From NCBI GenBank assembly GCA_049515555.1, contig JBEKTY010000078.1, positions 1-36,709 on the forward strand: a DNA stretch of 36,709 nucleotides, written 5' to 3'. The translations under genes and the position numbers were made by a program. This document shows positions 21,950 through 30,176 of this stretch, piece by piece. The notes below the pieces were generated by a model that ran no database searches, had not been told where the DNA came from, and saw only the letters and a program-made list of their open reading frames with translations. Origin of the DNA: JBEKTY01 sp049515555 (lineage in GTDB: Bacteria; Planctomycetota; Planctomycetia; Pirellulales; Thermoguttaceae). Numbering within the stretch: the stretch's first letter is position 1; each line of letters starts with the position of its first letter.

Positions 21950-24232
21950 TCACTGCGTCGTGAAACCGATATTGTCTGCGTAATACGTGTTGCGGCTCAA
22001 GCCTGTCAAGTCCGCGAGCGAGAACTTGTACATGTTGGTCCGCTGCGCCGTGATGAGCGTATGGGCGGCGTTTTGGGCGGGAGCGATGGCGTAGGTTCCC
22101 GCCTGGCCGCTGGTGGCGTTGCTGCTGAGGACATAGGTGCCTGTCGAGGAAGCCGTCCCCGGTATAATGCCCGCGCCGCTCAGATAGCTCGAGCCCTGAA
22201 CGTTCATCCCGGAGACCATTTTAGTCACCGTCAGCGACGTGCCCGAGATGGAACCGTAGTATTTTCCGATGCCCACTTGCAGCGCTGAGCCGTCGGCAAA
22301 GCCGGACGCGTTCAAGAACGGGACCTTGTAGGCAGCCCACTTGCCCGGCTGCGCCTGGGGGCCGAACTTCCGATCGGCGGCGCCCAAGACGACCTGCGCG
22401 CTGTTGAAGTTGTCGCCGGGACTGACGCGCGAGATGATGTTCAACTTCCACGTTTGGCCCGCCGCCGTCGGCTTCAGATCGATCGTCATGTAGTGGAAGG
22501 CGCCCAGTTCCATGGCCCACGTGGTGGGGGTCATATTGTGCAGAAACGGCTGCCCGGAGAAGGGTTGCCACCAGTTGGCGCGGTCCGTCACCGTGACGGC
22601 GATGTCGTAAGGCGCGCCGTTTTGCGGGCTGCCGGCCGTATCCGTGGGGTTGCAGCTCACGCTGCCGTTGTAGCTGTTCTTGGCCGTCGTCCAGTAATCG
22701 ACCCCGCCGTGATAGACCCAGGCGGTGCATTGCCCTTGCTGCGGGCCTTCATGCCCTTGGGTATCGACCGGCGAGACGGCGTAGTTGTAGATGCTTGCCG
22801 GAACGTAGGGCTGCGGTCCATATCCCGGCGTCGTGATGTTCGTCGCTTTGGAATCCGTGTACGTCGTAGAGATCGTTTTGTCGTAAGCCACGCCGTTGCG
22901 GTAGATCTTGTAATAGGAAACGGGGCCTGGTCCGGCGACGGCCGCGGTCCATGTGAGGACCGCATCGTTCGGGCCCTGATGTGTCAGCAGAAGATCGGTC
23001 GGCGCGGACGGTCCGCCCGTCGCTCGTGCGGCGTTCTCGGATCGGCCATGGGTTGCAGCAGTGAATTTCACGTTGGTGGTGTAATTCGTGATTGCTGAAC
23101 GCCCCTCGCTTGCCGGCGGCGTGAAGCGGGCCATGGCCGTATCTTCCTTGATCCAGCCAATGTTATTGACGTAGATGGTTGTCTCGGGGTTGCTGGGGCG
23201 GTCGCTCCACTGCATCCCAAATTTGCAAAGATGGGTCCGCTGATATTGCATGGGACCCGTCGGCACGTTTGTGCCGGCGTGGATGCCGGGGCCGGCGATC
23301 GTGAACGTGCCGATCGCGCTCCGCTGCCCATACGCGGTGATGTACGTGCCGGCCGGCACGCCGGCCCCCGTCACAAGCCCGCCGGCGTCGATGACCGGCT
23401 TGCCCGACGTGACCGCCTTGACCGTCAACTTGCTGCCCGCGATGGAGCCCGTGAAGCGGCACACGCCCATATTCAAGTCGGCCAGCGGCACGCGGAACGT
23501 CGCCCATTGCCCCACAATCGGCGTGCCGTACTTCCACAGGTTCACAGACGCATAGGGGAACACGTCGCCCGGGGGCAAGCGGGACACGTGGCCGAAGTTG
23601 AGCGAATTGGTCTTGAAGAAATCATCCGTCACCTTCACGTCGATGGTGAAGGTATTGAAGGCGCCCAGTTCGAGGTCCACGTTCGGGCACAACGGGGGGT
23701 TGGCGACGGGTTGAAAGCCTCCGCTTCCGGGGAAGACGGCCGCAACGTCATAGGGCCCGTTAAGCGGCGCCCCCGCCGTATCGGTGAAGTTGGCGGTCGT
23801 CCCGCCATACGAAAGGTCTGAAGCGCCGCAATTGGACTTCCCGCGGAACATCCAAATTCCCGCCGGCGAAGGAGCACTCTCGTTGCCCGCCGAATCCACG
23901 GCCGAAACGGCATAGGCGTAGATCCTGGCCGGCTTCAAGAAGGTTGGGTCGTTGCTGCCGGGGGCATTCGCGTCAACATACTTCGTGGTCGTGCTCGTGG
24001 CGTACGGCGCACCATTGCGATATATCTTGTAATGATCGACCGGGTTCGGACCCGCCATGCTTGCCTGCCAGGCAAGCGCCTGATAATTCGTCAACGCATG
24101 ACTCGGCCCGCCTTGGTTGACAACCTGCACATTGCGCGGCGCGGAGGGCGCCCCCGAAGCGGGCGCGACGACCGCGCCAGGGCACGTAAAGACGGCCCCT
24201 GCGACGAGGGCCAACACGGAATCTCGGAACAT
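21950..24232 (-). CDS. Secreted FN3 and carbohydrate-binding-like protein, two modules
   Basis: A 760-residue exported protein: signal peptide (MFRDSVLALVAGAVF, cleavage after about residue 27), then two copies of the module seen in the neighbouring gene. Copy 1: FN3 at about 28-125 (VDHYKIYRNGAPY, YAYAVSAVDSAGNES) and sandwich at 128-362. Copy 2: FN3 at 408-505 (VSYYKIYRNGVAY, YNYAVSPVDTQGHEG) and sandwich at 508-760 (HYMTIDLKPTAAGQTWKLNI, RTNMYKFSLADL, TYYADNIGF). Each copy has the inserted GSI(S/A)G domain; in copy 1 it is diverged (GSIAGSKLTVKAV). The start at 24232 has AAGGAG upstream, near 24240-24245. Probably a product of duplication together with the next gene. Unknown extracellular function. 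Confidence 0.82.
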   Translation of the reverse strand: MFRDSVLALVAGAVFTCPGAVVAPASGAPSAPRNVQVVNQGGPSHALTNYQALAWQASMAGPNPVDHYKIYRNGAPYATSTTTKYVDANAPGSNDPTFLKPARIYAYAVSAVDSAGNESAPSPAGIWMFRGKSNCGASDLSYGGTTANFTDTAGAPLNGPYDVAAVFPGSGGFQPVANPPLCPNVDLELGAFNTFTIDVKVTDDFFKTNSLNFGHVSRLPPGDVFPYASVNLWKYGTPIVGQWATFRVPLADLNMGVCRFTGSIAGSKLTVKAVTSGKPVIDAGGLVTGAGVPAGTYITAYGQRSAIGTFTIAGPGIHAGTNVPTGPMQYQRTHLCKFGMQWSDRPSNPETTIYVNNIGWIKEDTAMARFTPPASEGRSAITNYTTNVKFTAATHGRSENAARATGGPSAPTDLLLTHQGPNDAVLTWTAAVAGPGPVSYYKIYRNGVAYDKTISTTYTDSKATNITTPGYGPQPYVPASIYNYAVSPVDTQGHEGPQQGQCTAWVYHGGVDYWTTAKNSYNGSVSCNPTDTAGSPQNGAPYDIAVTVTDRANWWQPFSGQPFLHNMTPTTWAMELGAFHYMTIDLKPTAAGQTWKLNIISRVSPGDNFNSAQVVLGAADRKFGPQAQPGKWAAYKVPFLNASGFADGSALQVGIGKYYGSISGTSLTVTKMVSGMNVQGSSYLSGAGIIPGTASSTGTYVLSSNATSGQAGTYAIAPAQNAAHTLITAQRTNMYKFSLADLTGLSRNTYYADNIGFTTQ

Positions 24233-24298
24233 GGTAGAACTCCTTACTAGGTGCAAGCATTCTAATACCTCCGCGTCTCCCCGTCTCCGCGTCGCGCG

Positions 24299-24560
24299 TG
24301 TCTAAGGACTGGAGAGACGAGGCTCTCCCGCATTCCGCCCTCACCCTAACCCTCTCCCGGAGGGCGAGGGGAGCGGGGCGGCGGGGAAGGAGTGACGCGG
24401 GGAGCAATCAGCGGTCAGCCTTCAGCGGTCAGCCCGGGCCTCCTTGTCTCCTTGTCCCCTTGTCTCCGCGTCTCCGTGTCTGCGCGTCTAAGGACTGGAG
24501 AGACCTGGTTCGCACGCATTCGCCCTCACCCTAACCCTCTCCCGGAGGGCGAGGGGACCG
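24299..24560. repeat. Direct repeat of about 75 bases with CCCTCACCC hairpins
   Basis: TCTAAGGACTGGAGAGAC followed by CGCATTC and a CCCTCACCCTAACCC hairpin occurs twice (24299-24376 and 24486-24560). Between the copies lie CAGCGGTCAGCCTTCAGCGG and a CCTTGTCTCC simple tract. It fills the divergent spacer before the phosphoesterase (24233-24823), with the CGCGTCTC array. Confidence 0.8.
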
Positions 24561-24622
24561 GATGGGAGTTGTCGGTTGTCGGTCGGCCGCACGGGCACGC
24601 GGGCGAGGGGAGCGGGGCGGCG

Positions 24623-24779
24623 GTCCCCGTGTTTCCGCGTGCCCGCGTCTCCGCGTCTCCGCGTCCCCGTGTCTCCGCGTCTCCGCGTCGTGCGTGTCCC
24701 CGTGTCTCCGCGTCGTGCGTGTCTCCGCGTCCCCGCGTCCCCGCGTCCGCGTGTCCCCGCGTCGTGCGCGTCTCCGCGG
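24623..24779. repeat. CGCGTCTC 8-bp tandem array
   Basis: About 19 imperfect copies of an 8-base unit CGCGTCTC (variants CGCGTCCC, CGTGTCTC, CGCGTCGT). Shorter tracts lie at 24266-24300 and 24438-24490. The array ends about 45 bases before the phosphoesterase start. Confidence 0.88.
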
Positions 24780-24823
24780 GGCCCCCTCCGCGCCTTATTT
24801 TGTTGTGGTAAACTTGACGGACC

Positions 24824-25690
24824 ATGGTTGCCTCAATCCAGTACATCGAGAACATCATTGCCGTGTTCGCGGCGGCGACGGAAGCCAATCGGAACACCCC
24901 CGGCCGGCAGGGGACCGTAATTGTCCTGACGCCGGAACTGGCCGACGAAGTGATGGTCACGGGCGATCTGCACGGCCATCGGCGGAATTTCAACCTCATC
25001 CGCCGGATCGCCGCCCTGGAGACCGCGCCGCGGCGGCACCTGCTGCTCCAAGAGGCATGCCACGGCGGGCCCACATATCCTGAAAACGGCGGGTGTATGT
25101 CCCACACCATGGTCGAGGATATCGCCCGGCTGAAGGCCAAGTTTCCGGAGCGGGTGCATTTCATGTTGGGCAACCACGAGTTGGCCGAGTTGACCGACTA
25201 CCCCATCCAGAAGAACAAGCAGATGCTCAACATGTTGTTTCGCATGGGGTTACAGCAGATGTACGGGCCGGCGGCGGAGAAGGTCCGGGAGGCGATGCTG
25301 GCCTTCCTGCGGACCTGCCCGCTGGCCATGCGTCTGCCCGGCGGGGTGTTCATCTGCCACAGCCTGCCGGAAGATACGGACACCAAGAAGTTCGACACGA
25401 GCATTTTTTCTCGCGAGATGGACCCGCTGGAGTTTTACGAGCGGGGGGCGATCTTTCGGCTGGTTTGGGGACGTGATCATCGCCCCGAGAACGCCGCCGC
25501 ATTCGCGGCCCTGGTTGGCGCACAGGTCCTGATCCAGGGCCACGAACCCTGCCCCGAGGGATTTTCCGTACGCAATCCCCACCAGATCATCCTGGACTGC
25601 TGCGGCGAGCGGGCCTGCTACGCCATCCTGCCGCTCGGCCAGGAGTTGAGCCAGAAGGACATTATCGAGCGGATCAAGCGGCTGGCCTGA
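24824..25690 (+). CDS. Calcineurin-like metallophosphoesterase
   Basis: A 288-residue phosphatase of the PPP/calcineurin-like fold with two metals. Motifs in order: GDLHGH (Asp48, His50), a second-motif region around residues 68-88 that is altered (HLLLQEACHGGP in place of GDxxDRG), GNHE (Asn117, His118), FICHSLP (His near 185) and QGHEP (His near 240). The altered second motif may change metal binding. It resembles bacterial protein Ser/Thr phosphatases in overall length and motif order, so it may oppose the kinases of the region, but a nucleotide substrate is equally possible. No strong ribosome-binding site is visible; the ATG lies just after GTAAACTTGACGGACC. Confidence 0.85.
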   Translation: MVASIQYIENIIAVFAAATEANRNTPGRQGTVIVLTPELADEVMVTGDLHGHRRNFNLIRRIAALETAPRRHLLLQEACHGGPTYPENGGCMSHTMVEDIARLKAKFPERVHFMLGNHELAELTDYPIQKNKQMLNMLFRMGLQQMYGPAAEKVREAMLAFLRTCPLAMRLPGGVFICHSLPEDTDTKKFDTSIFSREMDPLEFYERGAIFRLVWGRDHRPENAAAFAALVGAQVLIQGHEPCPEGFSVRNPHQIILDCCGERACYAILPLGQELSQKDIIERIKRLA

Positions 25691-25753
25691 CCCCTCGCGG
25701 GTGGCAGATAGCTCACCAATCTGGGCCGCGGTTAGCCGTCCAGCCTACTTCAC

Positions 25754-25772
25754 CACCGAGGTAAACTCGGTG
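25754..25772. terminator. Possible hairpin terminator after the phosphoesterase
   Basis: CACCGAG-GTAAA-CTCGGTG forms a perfect 7-bp stem with a 5-base loop, 63 bases after the stop. No T-run follows, so a terminator role is uncertain. Confidence 0.35.
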
Positions 25773-25890
25773 GGGTCGCTGCGTCGGCACCCCGCTAGCC
25801 ACCTATCTGGCCTGACCTCTGGATTATTCGCTCTTGGCTGAAACGGCCGGATTTGCTACAAGCGTCGCCGGCAATCAGCGGCTTGAGAGC

Positions 25891-25999
25891 AGCAGGCACA
25901 CTGCGTGTGCCGCCAGCCATACCTTTTCCGTTTCAGCGGACGGCACACGGCGTGTGGCGTGCTACATTGGCGGACGGCACACGGCGTGTGGTGTGCTAC
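25891..25999. repeat. GGCACACGGCGTGTG palindromes upstream of the ABC exporter
   Basis: Three cores of the GGCACACGGCGTGTGCC family (25894, 25941 and 25975 on), flanked by AGCAGGCACAC and GTGTGCTAC, reach to within 20 bases of the exporter's ATG. They would lie in its 5' leader if transcription begins upstream. Nothing else is recognisable in 25691-26018 apart from the hairpin at 25754-25772. Confidence 0.85.
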
Positions 26000-26018
26000 T
26001 TTAAGGAAAAACGAGCCT

Positions 26019-28028
26019 ATGCGCAGCAATTTCGCTCGGGTATTGCGGTCGTCGCTGCGATATCGGCTCACTTTTCTGGGGGTTGTGGGCAGCGCGTTGG
26101 CCGTGGCGCTGCTATGGGGCGCCAACATCGGGGCGGTGTATCCGTTCGTCAAGGTCGTGCTGGAAGGGGAGTCGATCCAGAGCTGGGTGGGCAAGGAGAT
26201 TGCCCGCTCGCACCAGATCGTGGTGGACGAGGGCGTTCGAGTGGAGCGGCTGCGGGCCGCGCTGGCCGGTGGGCCGCAGTCCGGCCGGCAGGCCCTCGTG
26301 GCGCAGGTCCGCTGGGCCGAGTCGCGGATCGCGGTGGAAGGCCGGGCCGAGGCCGCCTACCGCTGGGCCCAGCCCTACCTCGAGCGCTACGTGCCAGCCG
26401 ATCCCTTTCAGACCGTCGTGCTGGTGGCGGTGGTCCTGCTCATCGGAACGGTGTTGAAGGATGGCTTCCTGATCGCCAACAACATCCTGGTGTCAAGGCT
26501 GGCGCAACTGGCCACCTTCGACTTGCGGAAACTGTTCTATCGCCGGACGCTGCGGCTGGACCTGGGCACGTTCAGCGACGAGGGCACCTCCGACCTGATG
26601 AGCCGCTTCACCCACGACACCGAGTACGTGGCGGCCGCGCTGGACACTTTCTTCGGCAAACTGGTTCGCGAGCCGCTGAAGATGATCGCTTGCCTGGCCG
26701 GCGCGGCCTGGGTCTCCTGGCGCTTGCTGCTGCTGTCGCTGGTCGTGGCTCCGGCGGCCGGCCTGGCCATCCGCTGGCTGGGCAAGATGCTCAAGCGGGC
26801 CAACCGCCGGGGCATGGAACAGATGGCCCAACTGTTCAACGTCCTCGAGGAATCCTTCCGCGGCATCAAGATCGTGAAGGCCTTCACCAACGAGCCCCAG
26901 GAGCGCAAGCGGTTCCACGTCCGCAGCAAAGAGTATTACAAGAAGGCGATGAAGATCGCCCGCTACGATTCCCTCTCCCACCCCATGACCGAGATCATGG
27001 GCATCCTTACCGTGTGCCTGGCCCTGCTGGCCGGGGCCTGGCTGGTACTCAAGGGCCAAACGCACCTGCTGGGCATCCCCATGGCCGCGCGGCCCTTGGA
27101 CCTGGGCTCGCTGTTGTTGTTCTACGGCTTCCTGTTCGGCACGGCCGATCCCTTGCGCAAGCTGTCGGACATATTCAGCCGGCTGCAGGGCGGGATGGCG
27201 GCGGCCGACCGCATTTACGGCCGGCTGGACCGCGTACCGGCGGTCCGCAACGCGGCGGCCCCGGCGGCCTGTTTCCGCCATCGCCGCGAGCTGGTACTGG
27301 AGGGCGTCGATTTCCACTACCACCCCGGCCAGCCGGTCCTGGAGGACATCCAGCTTCGCATCCCGTTCGGCCAGGCGGTGGCGGTGGTCGGCCCCAACGG
27401 CTGCGGCAAGTCGACCTTGGCCAACCTCATTCCGCGCTTCGCCGATCCGGTGCGGGGCGTCATCCGCCTGGACGGCGTGCCCCTGGCCGATATCCGGTTG
27501 CGGGACCTGCGGGGCCAGATCGGCCTGGTCACCCAGGACCCCATCCTCTTCGACGACACGGTGTACAACAACATCCGCTACGGCCGGCCGCAGGCCAGCC
27601 GGGGCGAGATCATCGAGGCCGCCAAGCGGGCCCATGCCCACCGCTTCATCGAGTCCGAGCTGCCGCAGGGCTACGACACGGTCGTCGGCGCGTTGGGCGG
27701 CCGGCTGTCCGGCGGCCAGCGGCAGCGGATCGCGCTGGCGCGGGCCATCCTCCGCGATCCGGCCATCCTCATCCTCGACGAGGCCACCAGCCAGATCGAC
27801 CTCGAGAGCGAGCAGGCCATCCAGCAAGCCCTGGAAAGCTTCATCCGCAACCGCACCACGCTGATCATCACCCACCGCCTGGCCGTCCTCTCGCTGGCCG
27901 ATCGGATCATCGTCATGCAGGCGGGGCGGATCGTCGACGCCGGCACCCATGACGAGTTGTCGGCCCGCTCGGGCCTGTACCGGCGGCTGCAACAGCTCCA
28001 GGCCGAAGACCTCCGCCGCAGCGCGTAG
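26019..28028 (+). CDS. ABC exporter, fused membrane and ATPase domains (MsbA-like)
   Basis: A 669-residue half-transporter that would act as a homodimer. The membrane domain has TM1 (YRLTFLGVVGSALAVALLWG), then about 95 residues of polar, charged sequence (roughly 45-125) before TM2 (FQTVVLVAVVLLIGTVL). That loop is far longer than in MsbA. The ATPase domain is complete: Walker A GPNGCGKST (458-466), signature LSGGQRQRIALARA (563 on), Walker B ILILDEATS (584 on) and the H-loop IITHRL. The closest known types export lipid A, lipids or drugs; substrate unknown here. The start at 26019 follows AAGGAAAA, and the open frame upstream is only the palindromic repeat. It converges on the phosphatase gene. 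Confidence 0.92.
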   Translation: MRSNFARVLRSSLRYRLTFLGVVGSALAVALLWGANIGAVYPFVKVVLEGESIQSWVGKEIARSHQIVVDEGVRVERLRAALAGGPQSGRQALVAQVRWAESRIAVEGRAEAAYRWAQPYLERYVPADPFQTVVLVAVVLLIGTVLKDGFLIANNILVSRLAQLATFDLRKLFYRRTLRLDLGTFSDEGTSDLMSRFTHDTEYVAAALDTFFGKLVREPLKMIACLAGAAWVSWRLLLLSLVVAPAAGLAIRWLGKMLKRANRRGMEQMAQLFNVLEESFRGIKIVKAFTNEPQERKRFHVRSKEYYKKAMKIARYDSLSHPMTEIMGILTVCLALLAGAWLVLKGQTHLLGIPMAARPLDLGSLLLFYGFLFGTADPLRKLSDIFSRLQGGMAAADRIYGRLDRVPAVRNAAAPAACFRHRRELVLEGVDFHYHPGQPVLEDIQLRIPFGQAVAVVGPNGCGKSTLANLIPRFADPVRGVIRLDGVPLADIRLRDLRGQIGLVTQDPILFDDTVYNNIRYGRPQASRGEIIEAAKRAHAHRFIESELPQGYDTVVGALGGRLSGGQRQRIALARAILRDPAILILDEATSQIDLESEQAIQQALESFIRNRTTLIITHRLAVLSLADRIIVMQAGRIVDAGTHDELSARSGLYRRLQQLQAEDLRRSA

Positions 28029-28068
28029 CGGGCGTGAAAAGAAATGATCTCAAGAGAGCAAATCCCTG

Positions 28069-28187
28069 GTCCCCTCTCCCTCCGGGAGAGGGCTAGCGTG
28101 AGGGCAGGCAGCGAGAACACGGTAATAACCTGTGACGGCGCCCGCGAGGCCCTCACCCCCAGCCCCTCTCCCAAAGGGCGAGGGGAG
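28069..28187. repeat. Inverted pair of CCCTCTCCC hairpins between convergent genes
   Basis: Copies at 28069-28104 and 28149-28187 lie in opposite orientation between the stops of the ABC exporter and the PP2C gene, which meet tail to tail. The position suggests a two-way terminator or a transcription barrier. Confidence 0.7.
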
Positions 28188-28203
28188 CAGTTGACCCCGT
28201 AGC

Positions 28204-29736
28204 TCAATCTCCGGCTTCCACCTTGATTACGACCAGGGTGACGTCGTCGCTGGGCTTCTTGCCGCCGGCGAACTCCGTCAGCGCCTCGTGGAGGGCGGCG
28301 GTGATTTGGCCGGCGGTTTTCCGGCGGTCGCGGGCAACCACCCGGATCACGCGCTCGGGGCCAAAGGGGTTTCCCGTTGCAGACTCCGCCTCCAGCAGGC
28401 CATCGGTAAACAGCAGGGCAATGTCGCCCGGCTGAAGCGCGATCGGATCCCCGACCGGGAAGCGGGCGTCGGGCATGACGCCCAGCGGAAAAGACGTGCT
28501 GGGAAGGATGTTTTTCACGGCCCCTTGGCCATCGAAAATGTACGCGGCCGGATGCCCGGCGCTGGAGTAGACGAGGGTCCGGGAGCGGGGATCAAGGCGT
28601 ACGAAGAGCACGGTGACAAAACGGTCCGGTTCGGTCTCGCTTACCAGAATACGGTTTGCACGGCCGAGGATCTCATCGACTTCCGTGCAACTCGCCGCCA
28701 GCGAGTGCAGATAGGCGTGGGTGGAAGCCATCAGGATGGCGGGGCCGATCCCGTGTCCGGCCACGTCGGCGACGACAATTCCGATACACTGATCGGGCAT
28801 GGGGAGGAAGTCGAAGAGGTCTCCGGCCGTGAACTCGGCCGGATACGAGGCCCCCGCGATATCGAACCCCGGCAGCACCGGCGGCCGCTCGGGCAGAAGG
28901 TGCTCCTGGATCTTCTGCGCCACTGTGAGCTGCGACAGGTTGTAGCGCAGGGCCTCTTCCGCCCGGCGGCGCTCAGTCAAGTCGCGGATCGCCGCATAGA
29001 CCAACAGGCCTTGTTCGGTTCCAATGGGGCTCAAGGCGATTTCGGCGGGAAACTGGCTGCCGTCCTTGCGAAGACCGCTTAGACCGGGGTGCATTCCCAT
29101 CATTCGCGGATGGGGCTTTTCGGCGTAGGCCGCGCGCTGGGCCACGTGCTGACCGCGCAGACAATGCGGCACGAGAAGTTCCAGCGTCTGCCCCAGCAAT
29201 TCGTGGCGGGAGTATCCGAACAGTGTTTCGGCCTGGGCATTTACCAGGACGATCCGCCCCCCGCGGTCCACCACGACCATCGCATCGGGAGCCGACTCGA
29301 CGAGCAGTCGGAATCGCTCTTCGCTCACCTTCCGCTCGGTAATGTCCTCGATCAGCCCGTCGTAGCGCACCAAGCGCCCTCCGCCATCGTGGTGTGCGAC
29401 GATCTTGTGGCGCACCCAGCGAACGCTCCCGTCGCGATGCAGAATCCTGTGCTCGATCGGGCCGCTGGCGCCGTCCGCCAGTATATTGGCCGCGTGTCGC
29501 TGCACCAATTCGCGGTCCTGGGGATGGACCATGGTGAACCACAGGTAGGGATCGGATGCGAAGTCCGCGGGGCTGTAGCCCGTGGCAGTCAAGCATCCCA
29601 TGCTGTGCGAGGTTGAACGCGGCACGCCGTCGCTGAGATCGACCGAATAGGTATAGCTGGTTACCGCCTCGAGCAGCCGCCGATAGCGCTCGTCGCTCTC
29701 GCGCAACGCCGTTTCAACCTGTCCTTGCTGGCTCAC
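28204..29736 (-). CDS. PAS-PAS-PP2C (SpoIIE/RsbU-type) phosphatase
   Basis: A 510-residue soluble regulator. PAS1 (about 15-137: TGYSPADFASDPYLWFTMVH, ending YDGLIEDITERK) and PAS2 (about 140-265: DAMVVVDRGGRIVLVNAQAE, ending AAIRDLTERRRAE) are linked by short helices to a SpoIIE-type phosphatase domain (about 290-510). Its metal-binding motifs are present: GDLFDF, VADVAGHGIGPAILMA, DIALLFTDGLLEAE and PSDDVTLVVIK. RsbU-type enzymes dephosphorylate anti-anti-sigma proteins. Start uncertain: GTG at 29736 just before the first helix is preferred; ATG at 29841 and TTG at 29895 add 35 or 53 residues of poor quality. The gene diverges from the kinase-SUMF1 gene across 440 bases. Confidence 0.88.
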   Translation of the reverse strand: MSQQGQVETALRESDERYRRLLEAVTSYTYSVDLSDGVPRSTSHSMGCLTATGYSPADFASDPYLWFTMVHPQDRELVQRHAANILADGASGPIEHRILHRDGSVRWVRHKIVAHHDGGGRLVRYDGLIEDITERKVSEERFRLLVESAPDAMVVVDRGGRIVLVNAQAETLFGYSRHELLGQTLELLVPHCLRGQHVAQRAAYAEKPHPRMMGMHPGLSGLRKDGSQFPAEIALSPIGTEQGLLVYAAIRDLTERRRAEEALRYNLSQLTVAQKIQEHLLPERPPVLPGFDIAGASYPAEFTAGDLFDFLPMPDQCIGIVVADVAGHGIGPAILMASTHAYLHSLAASCTEVDEILGRANRILVSETEPDRFVTVLFVRLDPRSRTLVYSSAGHPAAYIFDGQGAVKNILPSTSFPLGVMPDARFPVGDPIALQPGDIALLFTDGLLEAESATGNPFGPERVIRVVARDRRKTAGQITAALHEALTEFAGGKKPSDDVTLVVIKVEAGD

Positions 29737-30104
29737 GTCGTTCCCCGAAGAGTCACAGTGGCGTCTCGTGTTGATCCGGGTGTTTCCACGCAAGGTGGTT
29801 CCAAGAAAATAATAGTCGCGACTTGCAGCCAGCCAAGCCATTCTGCGGCGGAAAGGTGCAGTTGACAAGAACGCACCCCAAATAAGGGCTGCCAAGCGCG
29901 CGGGGTGAGTTTGCGCCGGCGATTGACTTTGCGGTGGACACCCCGCCGCATGCGGAGCTTGCCCGGAGCCGGCCGCTGAAGCCTCAGCCGGCGTGGCCAG
30001 CCCCCGCGTATTTCGGGCGGCCGGGCGGGGTACGAAGCAGCCAGCACCCGGTACCCAGCCGTCCGCCCCGCCCCCTCCCTAGCCGGGGTCCCTAGCCGGT
30101 GGAC

Positions 30105-30133
30105 TTCCAAAGTTGTCGGCGTTTAGGTACACT
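30105..30133 (+). promoter_or_regulatory. Candidate promoter of the first kinase-SUMF1 gene
   Basis: TTCCAA, a 17-base spacer and TACACT. The second kinase gene has the equivalent TTCCGG, 17 bases and TATAGT at 32666-32694. TTGTCGG lies at the same place in both spacers. Conservation between the duplicated upstream regions supports function. The rest of the 440-base divergent spacer (29737-30104) is not resolved. Confidence 0.45.
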
Positions 30134-30176
30134 AACTGGATGGTCGTACCCCGTGGTCTGGTGGCGGGGCCTGTCG

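Noticed and set aside
24623..24779. Possible CRISPR array at the 8-bp tandem repeat
   Set aside because: Units are 8 bases, directly adjacent and without unique spacers; no cas gene is nearby.
24526..25173. Frames encoding RVSASPRLRVSA-type repeats near 24.6 kb
   Set aside because: They are translations of the CGCGTCTC 8-bp array. Three frames give similar repeats, which is typical of simple sequence rather than of a gene.
25853..27952. 699-codon plus-strand frame overlapping the ABC exporter
   Set aside because: Out of frame with the exporter, G/P/R-rich and without motifs; the exporter frame carries both Walker motifs and the signature.
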